From NCBI RefSeq assembly GCF_000720255.1, contig NZ_JOJE01000034.1, positions 1-64,000 of the forward strand: DNA of 64,000 nucleotides. Direction: 5' to 3'. Of this stretch, positions 7,873 to 14,926 are shown in pieces (the stretch's first letter is position 1; every line of letters starts with the position of its first letter). The position numbers and the translations under genes were made by a program. Under the pieces are notes generated by a model that did not search any database, was not told the origin of the DNA, and worked only from the letters and a program-made list of their open reading frames with translations. The stretch is from Streptomyces griseus subsp. griseus (GTDB lineage Bacteria; Actinomycetota; Actinomycetes; Streptomycetales; Streptomycetaceae).

Positions 7873-8232
7873 GTGGCAACGTACGACTATCCCGACGATC
7901 TCCTCACCGCGCAGCGGGACCTCAACCAGGTGCGGGCCGACCTCGCGGCCTTGTACGAGCGGCTGCCGTACTCGGTGGAGCCGATGCAGGCCTGGCAGCG
8001 TCCCGAGGGCTACTGGCTCGCCACGTCCCGCGCGTATCCGGACTCGCCAGGCTGGTCGGAGCAGGAGCAGCTGGAGGTTGCCGCGCTGCGCGAGCGGGAA
8101 CGCGACCTCACCGCCGTGATCCTGACGCACGCCTTCTGGAACGACGTGTCCGGCCCCGAGCGTCCCGACGCCCGCAGCAAGCTCAGGCACGCCCTCGAGG
8201 CGGCCGCGGACCGCCAGGAGCAGGAGGCGTAG
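7873..8232 (+). CDS. Hypothetical helical protein
   Basis: A 119-residue protein starting at GTG 7873. The N-terminal half is helical (DDLLTAQRDLNQVRADLAAL), followed by a Trp-containing middle (QRPEGYWLATSRAYP) and a C-terminal acidic helix, with a pattern typical of small streptomycete helical proteins. It ends 2 bases before the next start, so co-expression is likely. No function assigned. Confidence 0.6.
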   Translation: MATYDYPDDLLTAQRDLNQVRADLAALYERLPYSVEPMQAWQRPEGYWLATSRAYPDSPGWSEQEQLEVAALRERERDLTAVILTHAFWNDVSGPERPDARSKLRHALEAAADRQEQEA

Positions 8233-8234
8233 CC

Positions 8235-8759
8235 GTGGCGGACACGCCGTCCGAGCCGCCGCCCATCACGGTGGTCCTCCCGGACGGCCAGGAGGTCACA
8301 GGACGCCTCCACGAGCGCCAGCAGACGCCCGACGGCTGGCTGTTCCGAGTCTCGGTCCCGGCCTGGCAGAACACCGCTGAGCGGACCGTAGAGGCCGCCT
8401 GGTACACGGTGTGGGTGCAGGCTCCCGCCCACGTCAAGCGCGTTGCGGGAGCCGCGTACGACGACGTTCCCACGGCGTACCTGAAGTCGCCGCCGTCGCG
8501 GTCAGTGCGGGAGGTCCTCGGGCCGCGCCGGCCGACGGGCTGGGTACTGCAGAAGCTGGACGCCCCCGGGCCCGACCGCGGCGTCCTGCACGCCCCGGAC
8601 TGTGACGAGGCACCAGAAGGCGCGCCGGTGCTCGAGCTGGAACGCGCCCTGGACGCTGCCGAGAAGGCGGGCGTGAGGCTGTGCTCGCTGTGCGGCGCCG
8701 CTCAGGAGTTGGAGCCGTTGCTGAGCGGATTCGACCGGGGCTTCGATCCAGACAACTGA
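8235..8759 (+). CDS. DUF6233-like protein
   Basis: A 174-residue protein. The first half reads as a small beta barrel (ITVVLPDGQEVTGRLHERQ, then WLFRVSVPAWQ and a WYTVWVQAP strand). The second half carries a HAPDC segment and CSLC near residue 155, a possible metal site. The layout resembles streptomycete proteins filed as DUF6233, from memory and unchecked. The GTG at 8235 follows the upstream stop by 2 bases. Molecular role unknown. Confidence 0.6.
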   Translation: MADTPSEPPPITVVLPDGQEVTGRLHERQQTPDGWLFRVSVPAWQNTAERTVEAAWYTVWVQAPAHVKRVAGAAYDDVPTAYLKSPPSRSVREVLGPRRPTGWVLQKLDAPGPDRGVLHAPDCDEAPEGAPVLELERALDAAEKAGVRLCSLCGAAQELEPLLSGFDRGFDPDN

Positions 8760-8952
8760 GCGTCCCCCGAGTGGGCCCACTGGCACGGCTGCTCACAGCA
8801 CGTGGTTCTCGGAGGCGTGTGCCAGGTTCGCGAAGCCGAGAACGGGGGCACGGCACGCCTCCGGTAAAGAGATCAGCAGCCGACTTGCCGTTGGCGAAGG
8901 GCGGGTTGTGGAGGACGAGGCAGGCCTGCCCCAGGGCAGGCCCGCCAGAGTT

Positions 8953-9153
8953 TCAGTGCCGGGTCTCCCACCACAGGATGATCAGGGTCACGGCGCCGCT
9001 GCCGAGCTTGTACGCCGCGCCCTGCAGGAACTCACCTGGGACATTCCGTCCCTGCTGGATCGCCCATTTCCCCAGGTGGCGGACGGTTTCGATACATCGC
9101 CTGTCCCAGCGGGACGGGTGCTTGGGCTGGCGTTTCGCGTTACTCTCGTCCAT
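8953..9153 (-). CDS. 66-residue peptide, cassette copy 1
   Basis: A 66-residue basic peptide with a hydrophobic C-terminus: YKLGSGAVTLIILWWETRH at residues 48-66. It has the same length and layout as the peptide at 13614-13814, with near-identical last 25 residues. The start ATG at 9153 has GAGAGGAA upstream; the longer reading to 9189 is less likely because length conservation favours 9153. Its 5' leader holds a conserved hairpin. It may be a membrane-active or membrane-associated peptide; toxin, signalling or regulatory roles are open. Family not recognised. Confidence 0.7.
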   Translation of the reverse strand: MDESNAKRQPKHPSRWDRRCIETVRHLGKWAIQQGRNVPGEFLQGAAYKLGSGAVTLIILWWETRH

Positions 9154-9195
9154 ACGGAGTTCCTCTCGTTTTCGGGCGTGCTGGAACACCGCGCA

Positions 9196-9248
9196 AGGAG
9201 CCCTCCCAACTCAGAGGCCTAGGAAACCTGTTGGGATGCAGGGCTCCT
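9196..9248 (-). ncRNA. Conserved structured leader, cassette copy 1
   Basis: A two-tier hairpin: AGGAGCCCT at 9196-9204 pairs with AGGGCTCCT at 9240-9248, and CCCAAC at 9205-9210 pairs with GTTGGG at 9230-9235. It matches the element at 13855-13907 base for base in both stems. Read on the minus strand it sits between a TAGACT -10 box (9269-9264) and the peptide start, so it is a 5' leader. On the plus strand the same sequence ends in TTTT and could be an antisense terminator. Confidence 0.6.
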
Positions 9249-9263
9249 TTTGCGTGGAACAGC

Positions 9264-9360
9264 AGTCTAGTGATGCGGCACTGACACTCAGGTCAACGAA
9301 GTCACCTGGCACGTGGGCTCGTTGACTCTGGTTGTCACTGGTTGACTCTGGTTGACTCAC
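9264..9360 (-). promoter_or_regulatory. Putative promoter with four 10-bp tandem repeats
   Basis: TAGACT on the minus strand (9269-9264) lies about 15 bases before the leader hairpin, as in cassette 2. Further upstream, four tandem units with exact 10-bp period fill 9321-9360 (GTTGACTCTG twice, GTTGTCACTG and GTTGACTCAC on the plus strand), one per helical turn, as an activator array would be. A clear -35 box is lacking. Confidence 0.45.
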
Positions 9361-9531
9361 TGAACCTCAGCGACCAGAAAAACGCTGGTCAGAAGGCTGC
9401 GAGCGTGAGGCTGTGAGATCCGCCATACGCGCTCTGGATCGCTGAGGCCGCAGAAGGTACGACTCCTCGCCTGGATACGCAAACCGTTCAGCTTCTGGGA
9501 GTGGACCAAGCCGTGGCCGTGCCCGCTGAGT

Positions 9532-10203
9532 TCAGCGTCGGGTGAAGTCGTGCAGCTGGTCGGCGAGGCGCCGGTCGGGGCGCCGGACGATGATGCACGA
9601 GCCCGACTTGTTGGTGGCCAGGCGGTCGACTTCCATCTCCAGCCCCCCGGTGGGGGCGTTGGTGCGGCTGGAGCCGGTCCTGCGTACGTACGTCGCGACG
9701 GCCTCGAGGGTGGCGAGGAAGGTGCTGTCGGGGGCCTCGGAGTCGAGGACGTCGTCGGTGACCTCGTGCAGCCAGTGCCGTGCCTCCCGCGTCTCACCGA
9801 GGGCGAGGTGGTGCAGGTGCAGGCAGTAGGCGGCGGCCCGGTGGCCGGCTCCCGCGGCGAGCTGCCACCAGAACTGGGCGCTCTCGCGGTGGTCGGTCAG
9901 GTGGAGCAGGCACGCGAAGACGAGGGCGCCGTCCACGTCCAGGTGGCGGTCGTCCGTGAGCGTCTCGGGTTCCTGGGCGAGGCGGTCGACGTGGTCAGCG
10001 GCGTCGGGCCGGTTGAGGATCCAGCGGCACACCACGGACAGCCGTTGGCCGGCCTGGGCGGCGCGGACGGTGTCCGGGTGCGGCTTAGCGGTGGCCGCGG
10101 CCGCGTCGGCGGCGAGGCGGCGCAGGGCGGCGCCGACGTCGAAGCCGTCCCGCGGCCCGGTGGGGATGCGGGCGTCGGCCAGGAGCTCATCGATGGCGGT
10201 CAC
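9532..10203 (-). CDS. TPR-like partner of the sigma-factor-like protein
   Basis: A 223-residue protein made of helical repeats: the segment around residues 90-150 (LVFACLLHLTDHRESAQFWWQLAAGAGHRAAAYCLHLHHL) looks like Sel1/TPR repeats. It overlaps the sigma-like gene by 4 bases (ATGA), so it is translationally coupled. A scaffold or regulator of the sigma-like protein is a reasonable inference. The C-terminal 40 residues form a separate basic segment. Confidence 0.65.
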   Translation of the reverse strand: MTAIDELLADARIPTGPRDGFDVGAALRRLAADAAAATAKPHPDTVRAAQAGQRLSVVCRWILNRPDAADHVDRLAQEPETLTDDRHLDVDGALVFACLLHLTDHRESAQFWWQLAAGAGHRAAAYCLHLHHLALGETREARHWLHEVTDDVLDSEAPDSTFLATLEAVATYVRRTGSSRTNAPTGGLEMEVDRLATNKSGSCIIVRRPDRRLADQLHDFTRR

Positions 10204-10805
10204 TGTCCTGCCCCCTTCTTGTTCTTGCTGGGCGCCGCGGGCAGGCCGAGCCGAATACGCAGGCGTTCCTTGCCCTTGCGGCCGTGGTAGTCGACGGTGC
10301 GGGTGTCCAGGCCCATGTAGCGGGCGATCCGCTTGGTCGGGTAGCCGAGCAGGTGGCGCAGGACGATCACGGTGAACTGGCGGGTGGGCAGCTCCAGGAT
10401 CGCCTCGTACAGGCCGCCGGCACTGCTGTTGAGCTCCAGCTGGCTGCGGACCGCCTCGAGGTTCTTGGCTATCGGACCGTTGATGAGGAAGGCCGGCGGG
10501 CGTCCGTCCTCTTCGAGGTGGCGGGTGACGCCGCGGTGCAGCACGGCGAGTGTCTGCTGCTCGAGGTCGCCCTGCTGCAGCAGCTCGTCCCAGCCTCCGA
10601 GAATCTCCAGGAACACCTGGTGGACAACCTGTTCGGCGGTGCGCCGACTGCCGAGGTGGATCTCCGCGAAGTCGTGGAAGAACTCCTGGTGCCCCAGGTA
10701 GAAGCCCTCGAAGTCGAGGGGCAGATCGGGGGGCGGGGCCTGGACGGGTCGGCCGTGGCCGCCGTCCTGGGGCGATACGTCAGTGCTGACGTCGCCGTTG
10801 CCCAT
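10200..10805 (-). CDS. ECF-like RNA polymerase sigma factor
   Basis: A 201-residue protein with a diverged sigma region 2 at about residues 30-75 (FLGHQEFF to VFLEILGGW) and a clear region 4 at about 135-190 (LELPTRQFTVIVLRHLLGYP, ARYMGLDTRTVDYHGRKGKE), a helix-turn-helix for -35 recognition. The Lys-rich tail follows. It is first in a two-gene operon with the TPR-like gene. The N-terminal 28 residues are Pro-rich. It probably directs a small plasmid regulon; a SARP-like or anti-sigma function is less likely. Confidence 0.7.
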   Translation of the reverse strand: MGNGDVSTDVSPQDGGHGRPVQAPPPDLPLDFEGFYLGHQEFFHDFAEIHLGSRRTAEQVVHQVFLEILGGWDELLQQGDLEQQTLAVLHRGVTRHLEEDGRPPAFLINGPIAKNLEAVRSQLELNSSAGGLYEAILELPTRQFTVIVLRHLLGYPTKRIARYMGLDTRTVDYHGRKGKERLRIRLGLPAAPSKNKKGAGQ

Positions 10806-11370
10806 GCAGTCCTCCAGGCGGTGAGCACCGGGCCTCTCCGTTGAGGCCGGCGGGTTCGGACGCGGGCCAACTGGCCTGCGTGAGCGCCTCCTTGGGCGGG
10901 GCTCTCACGCACCACCCTGTCGTTTTTGGGCCCCTGAAACTCATGCGACCCTCGGAAATTGTGACTCTGCGATCTTCTCCATAAACGGAACGTGATTACT
11001 ACGCTGGCTTACACGTTCGAAAATGCGACTTGAGCTGCGGCAACGCAGGCAGCCGCGAAAGTTCTCATTTCAAGAATCGTCGGACTCGTGGCATAGCTCA
11101 CACTGTGCTCGCTACTGCGTGGACATCTCGTGAAGCGCAAGCCGCCACAGACAGCCGTCTGTGCGCACAACCGATCCGCCGTCACCCGTTCGAGTGAGGT
11201 GCGCCGCCGCTGGCATCCCGGTGTCCGCGAGCCCTCGCTTGAAAGGGCCGGCCGATGATGTGACTTACCGCCTGGGCGGGTGAGTCAACGGCCAAAGCCC
11301 CTGCTGGAGGAGACCGCGCCCGGTACGAAGATCCCGGATCTGTTGGTGATCTTCGAGAGGAACCCCGCTC
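10806..11370. other. Divergent intergenic region
   Basis: A 565-base gap between the sigma-like gene (minus) and the secreted nuclease gene (plus). No gene seen. The 10920-11100 part is comparatively AT-rich (for example AAATTGTGACTCTGCG and CATAAACGGAACGTGATTAC) and likely holds both promoters. Confidence 0.5.
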
Positions 11371-12039
11371 GTGCGTCTCCCCCGCATCGTCGGCGCCGCA
11401 GCCGCCGTCGTCTCCACGCTCACCGTCCTGCTCACCCCGAGCGCCGCGCACGCTGCTCCCGGCGACACGATCGCTCTGCCCGTACGCGACGCGCTCGCCG
11501 CACTCGCCGTCCAGGACGAGGACCGCACTGGCTACGAGCGCACCAAGTTCCGCCACTGGGTCGACACCGACCGCGACGGCTGCAACACACGCTCGGAGGT
11601 ACTGATCGAGGAAGCAGTCACTGCCCCCGAACAGGGCGCGAACTGCGCACTGGTTGGCGGCTCGTGGTATTCGCCGTACGACGACACCTACTTCACCCAG
11701 GCCCGCGCCCTCGACATCGACCACCTGGTCCCGCTTGCCGAAGCATGGGACTCCGGCGCCTCCGCCTGGACCGCCGCCGAACGCCAGGCGTACGCCAACG
11801 ACCTCGACGACGCCCGCGCCCTGATCGCGGTGTCTGCGGCCAGCAACCGGTCCAAGGCCGATCAGGACCCCACCACCTGGCAGCCCCCGGCCTCCGGCTA
11901 CCGCTGCACCTACGCAACCGACTGGGTCGCCATCAAGACCAGGTGGACCCTCGCTGTCGACCCCGCTGAGCAGACGGCTATCTCCGAGATCCTCGACACC
12001 TGCCCCAACGCACCCATCGAGGTCACCCGAGCCCGCTGA
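11371..12039 (+). CDS. Secreted HNH-family nuclease
   Basis: A 222-residue protein with a signal peptide (basic start, hydrophobic 7-22, cleavage after AHA near residue 28). The mature part has the GmrSD/DUF1524-type HNH layout of secreted actinobacterial nucleases: DRDGCNTRSEVL, LDIDHLVPLAEAWDSGA at about residues 113-130 with the metal or general-base Asp-His, and NRSKADQDP near 155-163. Conserved cysteines suit a disulphide. The GTG start 11371 follows GAGAGG. It could scavenge DNA outside the cell or degrade competitor DNA; it is unlikely to be toxic inside before export. Confidence 0.8.
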   Translation: MRLPRIVGAAAAVVSTLTVLLTPSAAHAAPGDTIALPVRDALAALAVQDEDRTGYERTKFRHWVDTDRDGCNTRSEVLIEEAVTAPEQGANCALVGGSWYSPYDDTYFTQARALDIDHLVPLAEAWDSGASAWTAAERQAYANDLDDARALIAVSAASNRSKADQDPTTWQPPASGYRCTYATDWVAIKTRWTLAVDPAEQTAISEILDTCPNAPIEVTRAR

Positions 12040-12221
12040 CCATGCGGATAGGTAAGAAGAGTCTCGGGTGGATCCGGTCTCGCGCTGCTTCGACCACCGG
12101 CCCGACGTCAGCGAGTTGGTCCGGGTCCGCCCCGGACCGCCCTCGAACGAATCTACGGGAAACCGCTCACGTGCGCGGATGTAGGGCGGGCGTTGTCAGA
12201 GCCCGCTGTCACCATCCGGCC

Positions 12222-13514
12222 ATGGCCCAGATCAGCCCCAAGCTCGCCCGCGCCTTCTTCGCGGACATCTCCGCCGGCTCCCCTGTTCCGCTGGACCCGG
12301 ACGACCTCCTGCACATGGTTCATGTGCGCCGTCACGGCCACGTCGTCTTCGGCGACATCGCGGTGCGCTGCTTCAAGCACAGGTCGAAGTGGACGTACGA
12401 CGAACGCGAGATCCGCCGCGCGGCCCACACCTTCGCGGACTTCCGCCTGGACGTCGGCGACGTCGTGGAGGTGCCACTGCCCACCTTCTTCGACGCCGAT
12501 GACGGCGACGACCATGGCTTGGGGTATCGCGGCCCGGCCTCCTGGCGGTCCCGGATCGCGTCGTGGCTGTTCTGGGAGGCCCGCCGCAAGGATCAGGAGG
12601 GGCGGCCGTATGAAGAGTGGAACGACAACTGGAAGCGCCTCGGGCCCAACGGGCTGCCCGGAACGCTGACGTGGGACGAGTTCGTCGCGGCGCGCAGCGG
12701 GATCCGGCTCCGGGAGAACATCGCCAACACCCGGCCGCTGGATCTGATGACCTGCTCCGGCGGCAGCCTGTTTCTGCCGAGGGCCTACTCCGAGCTCCTG
12801 GACCGTTGGGAGCAGGTGGACGAGGACCTGGTCGGCCGGGCCCGGACCTGCTCCCGATGCAGCGAGCAGGGCCCGCGCTGGGGCGGCTGGCGCACGCAGA
12901 CTCCGCTCGGCTACGTCACCCTGTGCCCGCCGTGCTCGGGTGCCACCTTCCAGCGGTACACCGGCCACCTGCGCGGCGTCATGTACGACTCGCGCCGCAT
13001 GCGCGGCATCCGTGCCGACGACTACCTGTGCAGGCTGTGCGCCGAACGCCGGGCGGCCGCGTGGGATCACTGCCACGACCACGGCTATCTGCGCGGGCCT
13101 TTGTGCGGCAGCTGCAACACCTTCGAGGGCAAGAGCGACCCGCGCCACTTCCTCGAGGAGAAGGAAGGGGCCGCCCTGCACCTCCTGGAGTGTCAAGGCT
13201 GCCTCGAAGGGCGGATCCTGCCCGGCCGGTACCACGTCGGCCTCGTCCAGAAGCATCTGGAGGCGACCGAGCGCCACCGCCACCGCAGCCGCCCGTGCCG
13301 ACGCCAGCCGTGGGCCCGGCACGTGGAACTCGCCCACGGGGCACACCACTTCGAGCTGGAATGCTGGCAGCACAGCACGACGTGGCCGAAGGACGTCACG
13401 GTGCCCGACACCCTGGCCCTCGTACGGGACTTCGTCGACCAGGCGCTCGCCGCGCGGCCGGCCACCGTAACCGTGCCCGCGCAAGCCGCGTTGGGCACAC
13501 AGACGCGTGCATGA
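12222..13514 (+). CDS. Endonuclease VII-like (HNH) protein with zinc ribbon
   Basis: A 430-residue protein. About residues 1-185 form a novel helical region. A zinc ribbon follows (CSRC near 209, CPPC near 236). The catalytic part at about 267-300 carries CRLC, WDHCHDHGYLRG and CGSCN, the recombination endonuclease VII signature (T4 gp49 type) with the DH catalytic pair and four zinc cysteines. Endonuclease VII resolves branched DNA. The extra N-terminal region and a C-terminal His-rich segment are unusual. On a linear plasmid it could process replication or recombination intermediates; defence nuclease is the alternative. Confidence 0.7.
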   Translation: MAQISPKLARAFFADISAGSPVPLDPDDLLHMVHVRRHGHVVFGDIAVRCFKHRSKWTYDEREIRRAAHTFADFRLDVGDVVEVPLPTFFDADDGDDHGLGYRGPASWRSRIASWLFWEARRKDQEGRPYEEWNDNWKRLGPNGLPGTLTWDEFVAARSGIRLRENIANTRPLDLMTCSGGSLFLPRAYSELLDRWEQVDEDLVGRARTCSRCSEQGPRWGGWRTQTPLGYVTLCPPCSGATFQRYTGHLRGVMYDSRRMRGIRADDYLCRLCAERRAAAWDHCHDHGYLRGPLCGSCNTFEGKSDPRHFLEEKEGAALHLLECQGCLEGRILPGRYHVGLVQKHLEATERHRHRSRPCRRQPWARHVELAHGAHHFELECWQHSTTWPKDVTVPDTLALVRDFVDQALAARPATVTVPAQAALGTQTRA

Positions 13515-13613
13515 ACATCCGACCCCCCGCGGATACGCGTGTGAGGCCCCAAACCGGCGCAGCAGCGCGGTGCGGGGCCTCACGGGCATCCGGCGGTCAG
13601 GACCGCAGTGCGG

Positions 13614-13814
13614 TCAGCGGCGCGTCTCCCACCACAGGATCAGCAGCGTCACGGCGCCGCTGCCCAGCTTGTAGGCGACGCCCTGGAGGAAGTGGTGGTG
13701 GACACCGTGTCCACGGCTCCCACTCCATTTCCGCAGGTGAGTCCTGATGGACGAGAGCCATCTGTCCACACGGCGTGGGTGCTTCGGATCTAAATTCGCG
13801 CTAGGCTCGGGCAT
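13614..13814 (-). CDS. 66-residue peptide, cassette copy 2
   Basis: The same length as the copy at 8953-9153 and with matching tail YKLGSGAVTLLILWWETRR. The N-terminal 40 residues have diverged but keep basic character and KHP near residues 11-13. The ATG at 13814 has AAGGAA upstream. It is preceded by the second conserved hairpin leader. The hydrophobic 55-62 segment is short for a full membrane span. It probably arose with copy 1 by cassette duplication; the role is unknown. Confidence 0.7.
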   Translation of the reverse strand: MPEPSANLDPKHPRRVDRWLSSIRTHLRKWSGSRGHGVHHHFLQGVAYKLGSGAVTLLILWWETRR

Positions 13815-13854
13815 GCGGTTCCTTGCGTCAGCGTGCGTTTAGGGACACCGCGAG

Positions 13855-13907
13855 AGGAGCCCTCCCAACTCAGAGGCCTGAGAAACCCGTTGGGGCGCAG
13901 GGCTCCT
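13855..13907 (-). ncRNA. Conserved structured leader, cassette copy 2
   Basis: AGGAGCCCT at 13855-13863 pairs with AGGGCTCCT at 13899-13907, and CCCAAC at 13864-13869 pairs with GTTGGG at 13889-13894. The interior differs from copy 1 at several bases while both stems are conserved. On the minus strand TAGACT (13927-13922) lies 14 bases upstream, and the peptide ATG follows 40 bases downstream. Confidence 0.6.
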
Positions 13908-14102
13908 TTCGCTTTCTGCGGAGTCTATAGGCGAGACGCTGATCGGTGTAGTTGCTCATGCGGGAATGCCCGCACAAGACAACACTCTGCCTACACTCTG
14001 CCTACCTTCTCGCGCACCAGCGACACATCCATACCGAAAAAACCGCAGCTCACAGGCGTTAATGTGATCCCGGTCACCATAAAGCAGTGAAGCGGCATTC
14101 GT

Positions 14103-14234
14103 CGGTCTTCCCTCCTGCGAGAAACACAGGAACGGTCTTCCCTCCTGCGGGAAACGCAGGCTCCAATGCGCTCCAACGTAATCCATTGCATTCCATTTCA
14201 TTGCATCGCGATGGGATGTAATGAAATGGATTAC
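14103..14234. repeat. 30-bp tandem repeat and AT-rich inverted repeat
   Basis: Two 30-bp units start at 14103 and 14133 (CGGTCTTCCCTCCTGCG core). Beyond them an inverted repeat links GTAATCCATT at 14178 and CCATTTCATT at 14193 with AATGAAATGGATTAC at 14220-14234. The gap 13908-14308 has no gene; this AT-rich dyad is the most distinctive part. Confidence 0.55.
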
Positions 14235-14308
14235 AGAGGGTTACGGCAGGGCGCCGGGCTTGAGGTCGCCTCGAAGCCTCGCGGTCTGGTCCTCGCAGGA
14301 ATGTGAAA

Positions 14309-14347
14309 CGTCTCGTCCCCGGCAGCTTCAATGCCGGGGACGAGGCG
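14309..14347 (-). terminator. Terminator of tap-tpg operon
   Basis: CGTCTCGTCCCCGGCA at 14309-14324 pairs with TGCCGGGGACGAGGCG at 14332-14347 (16 bp, one mismatch), just past the tpg stop on the minus strand. Confidence 0.75.
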
Positions 14348-14362
14348 TATTGGCGGGCTCAA

Positions 14363-14920
14363 CTACAGCTCGATCTGGATGTGCTCCACGTCGGTGAACT
14401 CCACGCCCAGACCGTGGGCGCGGGTGTTGTTGTTCCGGAAGTACATCTCCGCCAGGCCCTCGGCTGCGATGCGCTGGAGCTGCTGCTCGTTGGCGCCACC
14501 GTCGCGGGCCTCGAAGAGGCGGTCCGCCCAGCGCGGCGGCAGGGCCTGGGTGATGTCCCGGATCCGGGCGTCGTCGGTCGTGCCCGGCGCTGCCGTGAAG
14601 CCGAAGCGGGCCCGGGTGGAGACGACCAGGCCGCCGGTGGACGCGGCCCGCTTCTTGGCCTTCGCCCGGATCTGCGGCTGCCACCGCTTCTTGACCTCAC
14701 GCTCTATGCGGTCGCGCAGGTCGCGGCGGGGCCGCTTGAACTTGCCCGCGACGTAGCGCTCCACGGTGCGCTGCGACACCCCGAGCGCCTGCGCGGCTGC
14801 CTTGGTGCCCTTGAGCTGCTTGACCAGGTACTTCATCTGCGCCTGGGCGCTCTGCGGGATGCGGCGGGTGAACGCCCCTTCCAGCGCCTGGTCCAGGCTG
14901 TCCCCGAGCGAGTCGGCCAT
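14363..14920 (-). CDS. tpg: Telomere terminal protein Tpg
   Basis: A 185-residue protein, the usual length for streptomycete Tpg. A helix-turn-helix at about residues 39-58 (GTKAAAQALGVSQRTVERYV) precedes a basic segment (KRPRRDLRDRIEREVKKRW) and a C-terminal domain ending VEFTDVEHIQIEL. Tpg binds covalently through a side-chain hydroxyl to the 5' end of linear replicons and primes synthesis that fills the 3' overhang. Position 6 bases after tap in the same direction is the canonical tap-tpg arrangement and the best evidence for a linear replicon. Start ATG 14920 has GGGGAG upstream. Confidence 0.93.
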   Translation of the reverse strand: MADSLGDSLDQALEGAFTRRIPQSAQAQMKYLVKQLKGTKAAAQALGVSQRTVERYVAGKFKRPRRDLRDRIEREVKKRWQPQIRAKAKKRAASTGGLVVSTRARFGFTAAPGTTDDARIRDITQALPPRWADRLFEARDGGANEQQLQRIAAEGLAEMYFRNNNTRAHGLGVEFTDVEHIQIEL

Positions 14921-14926
14921 GGTCGG

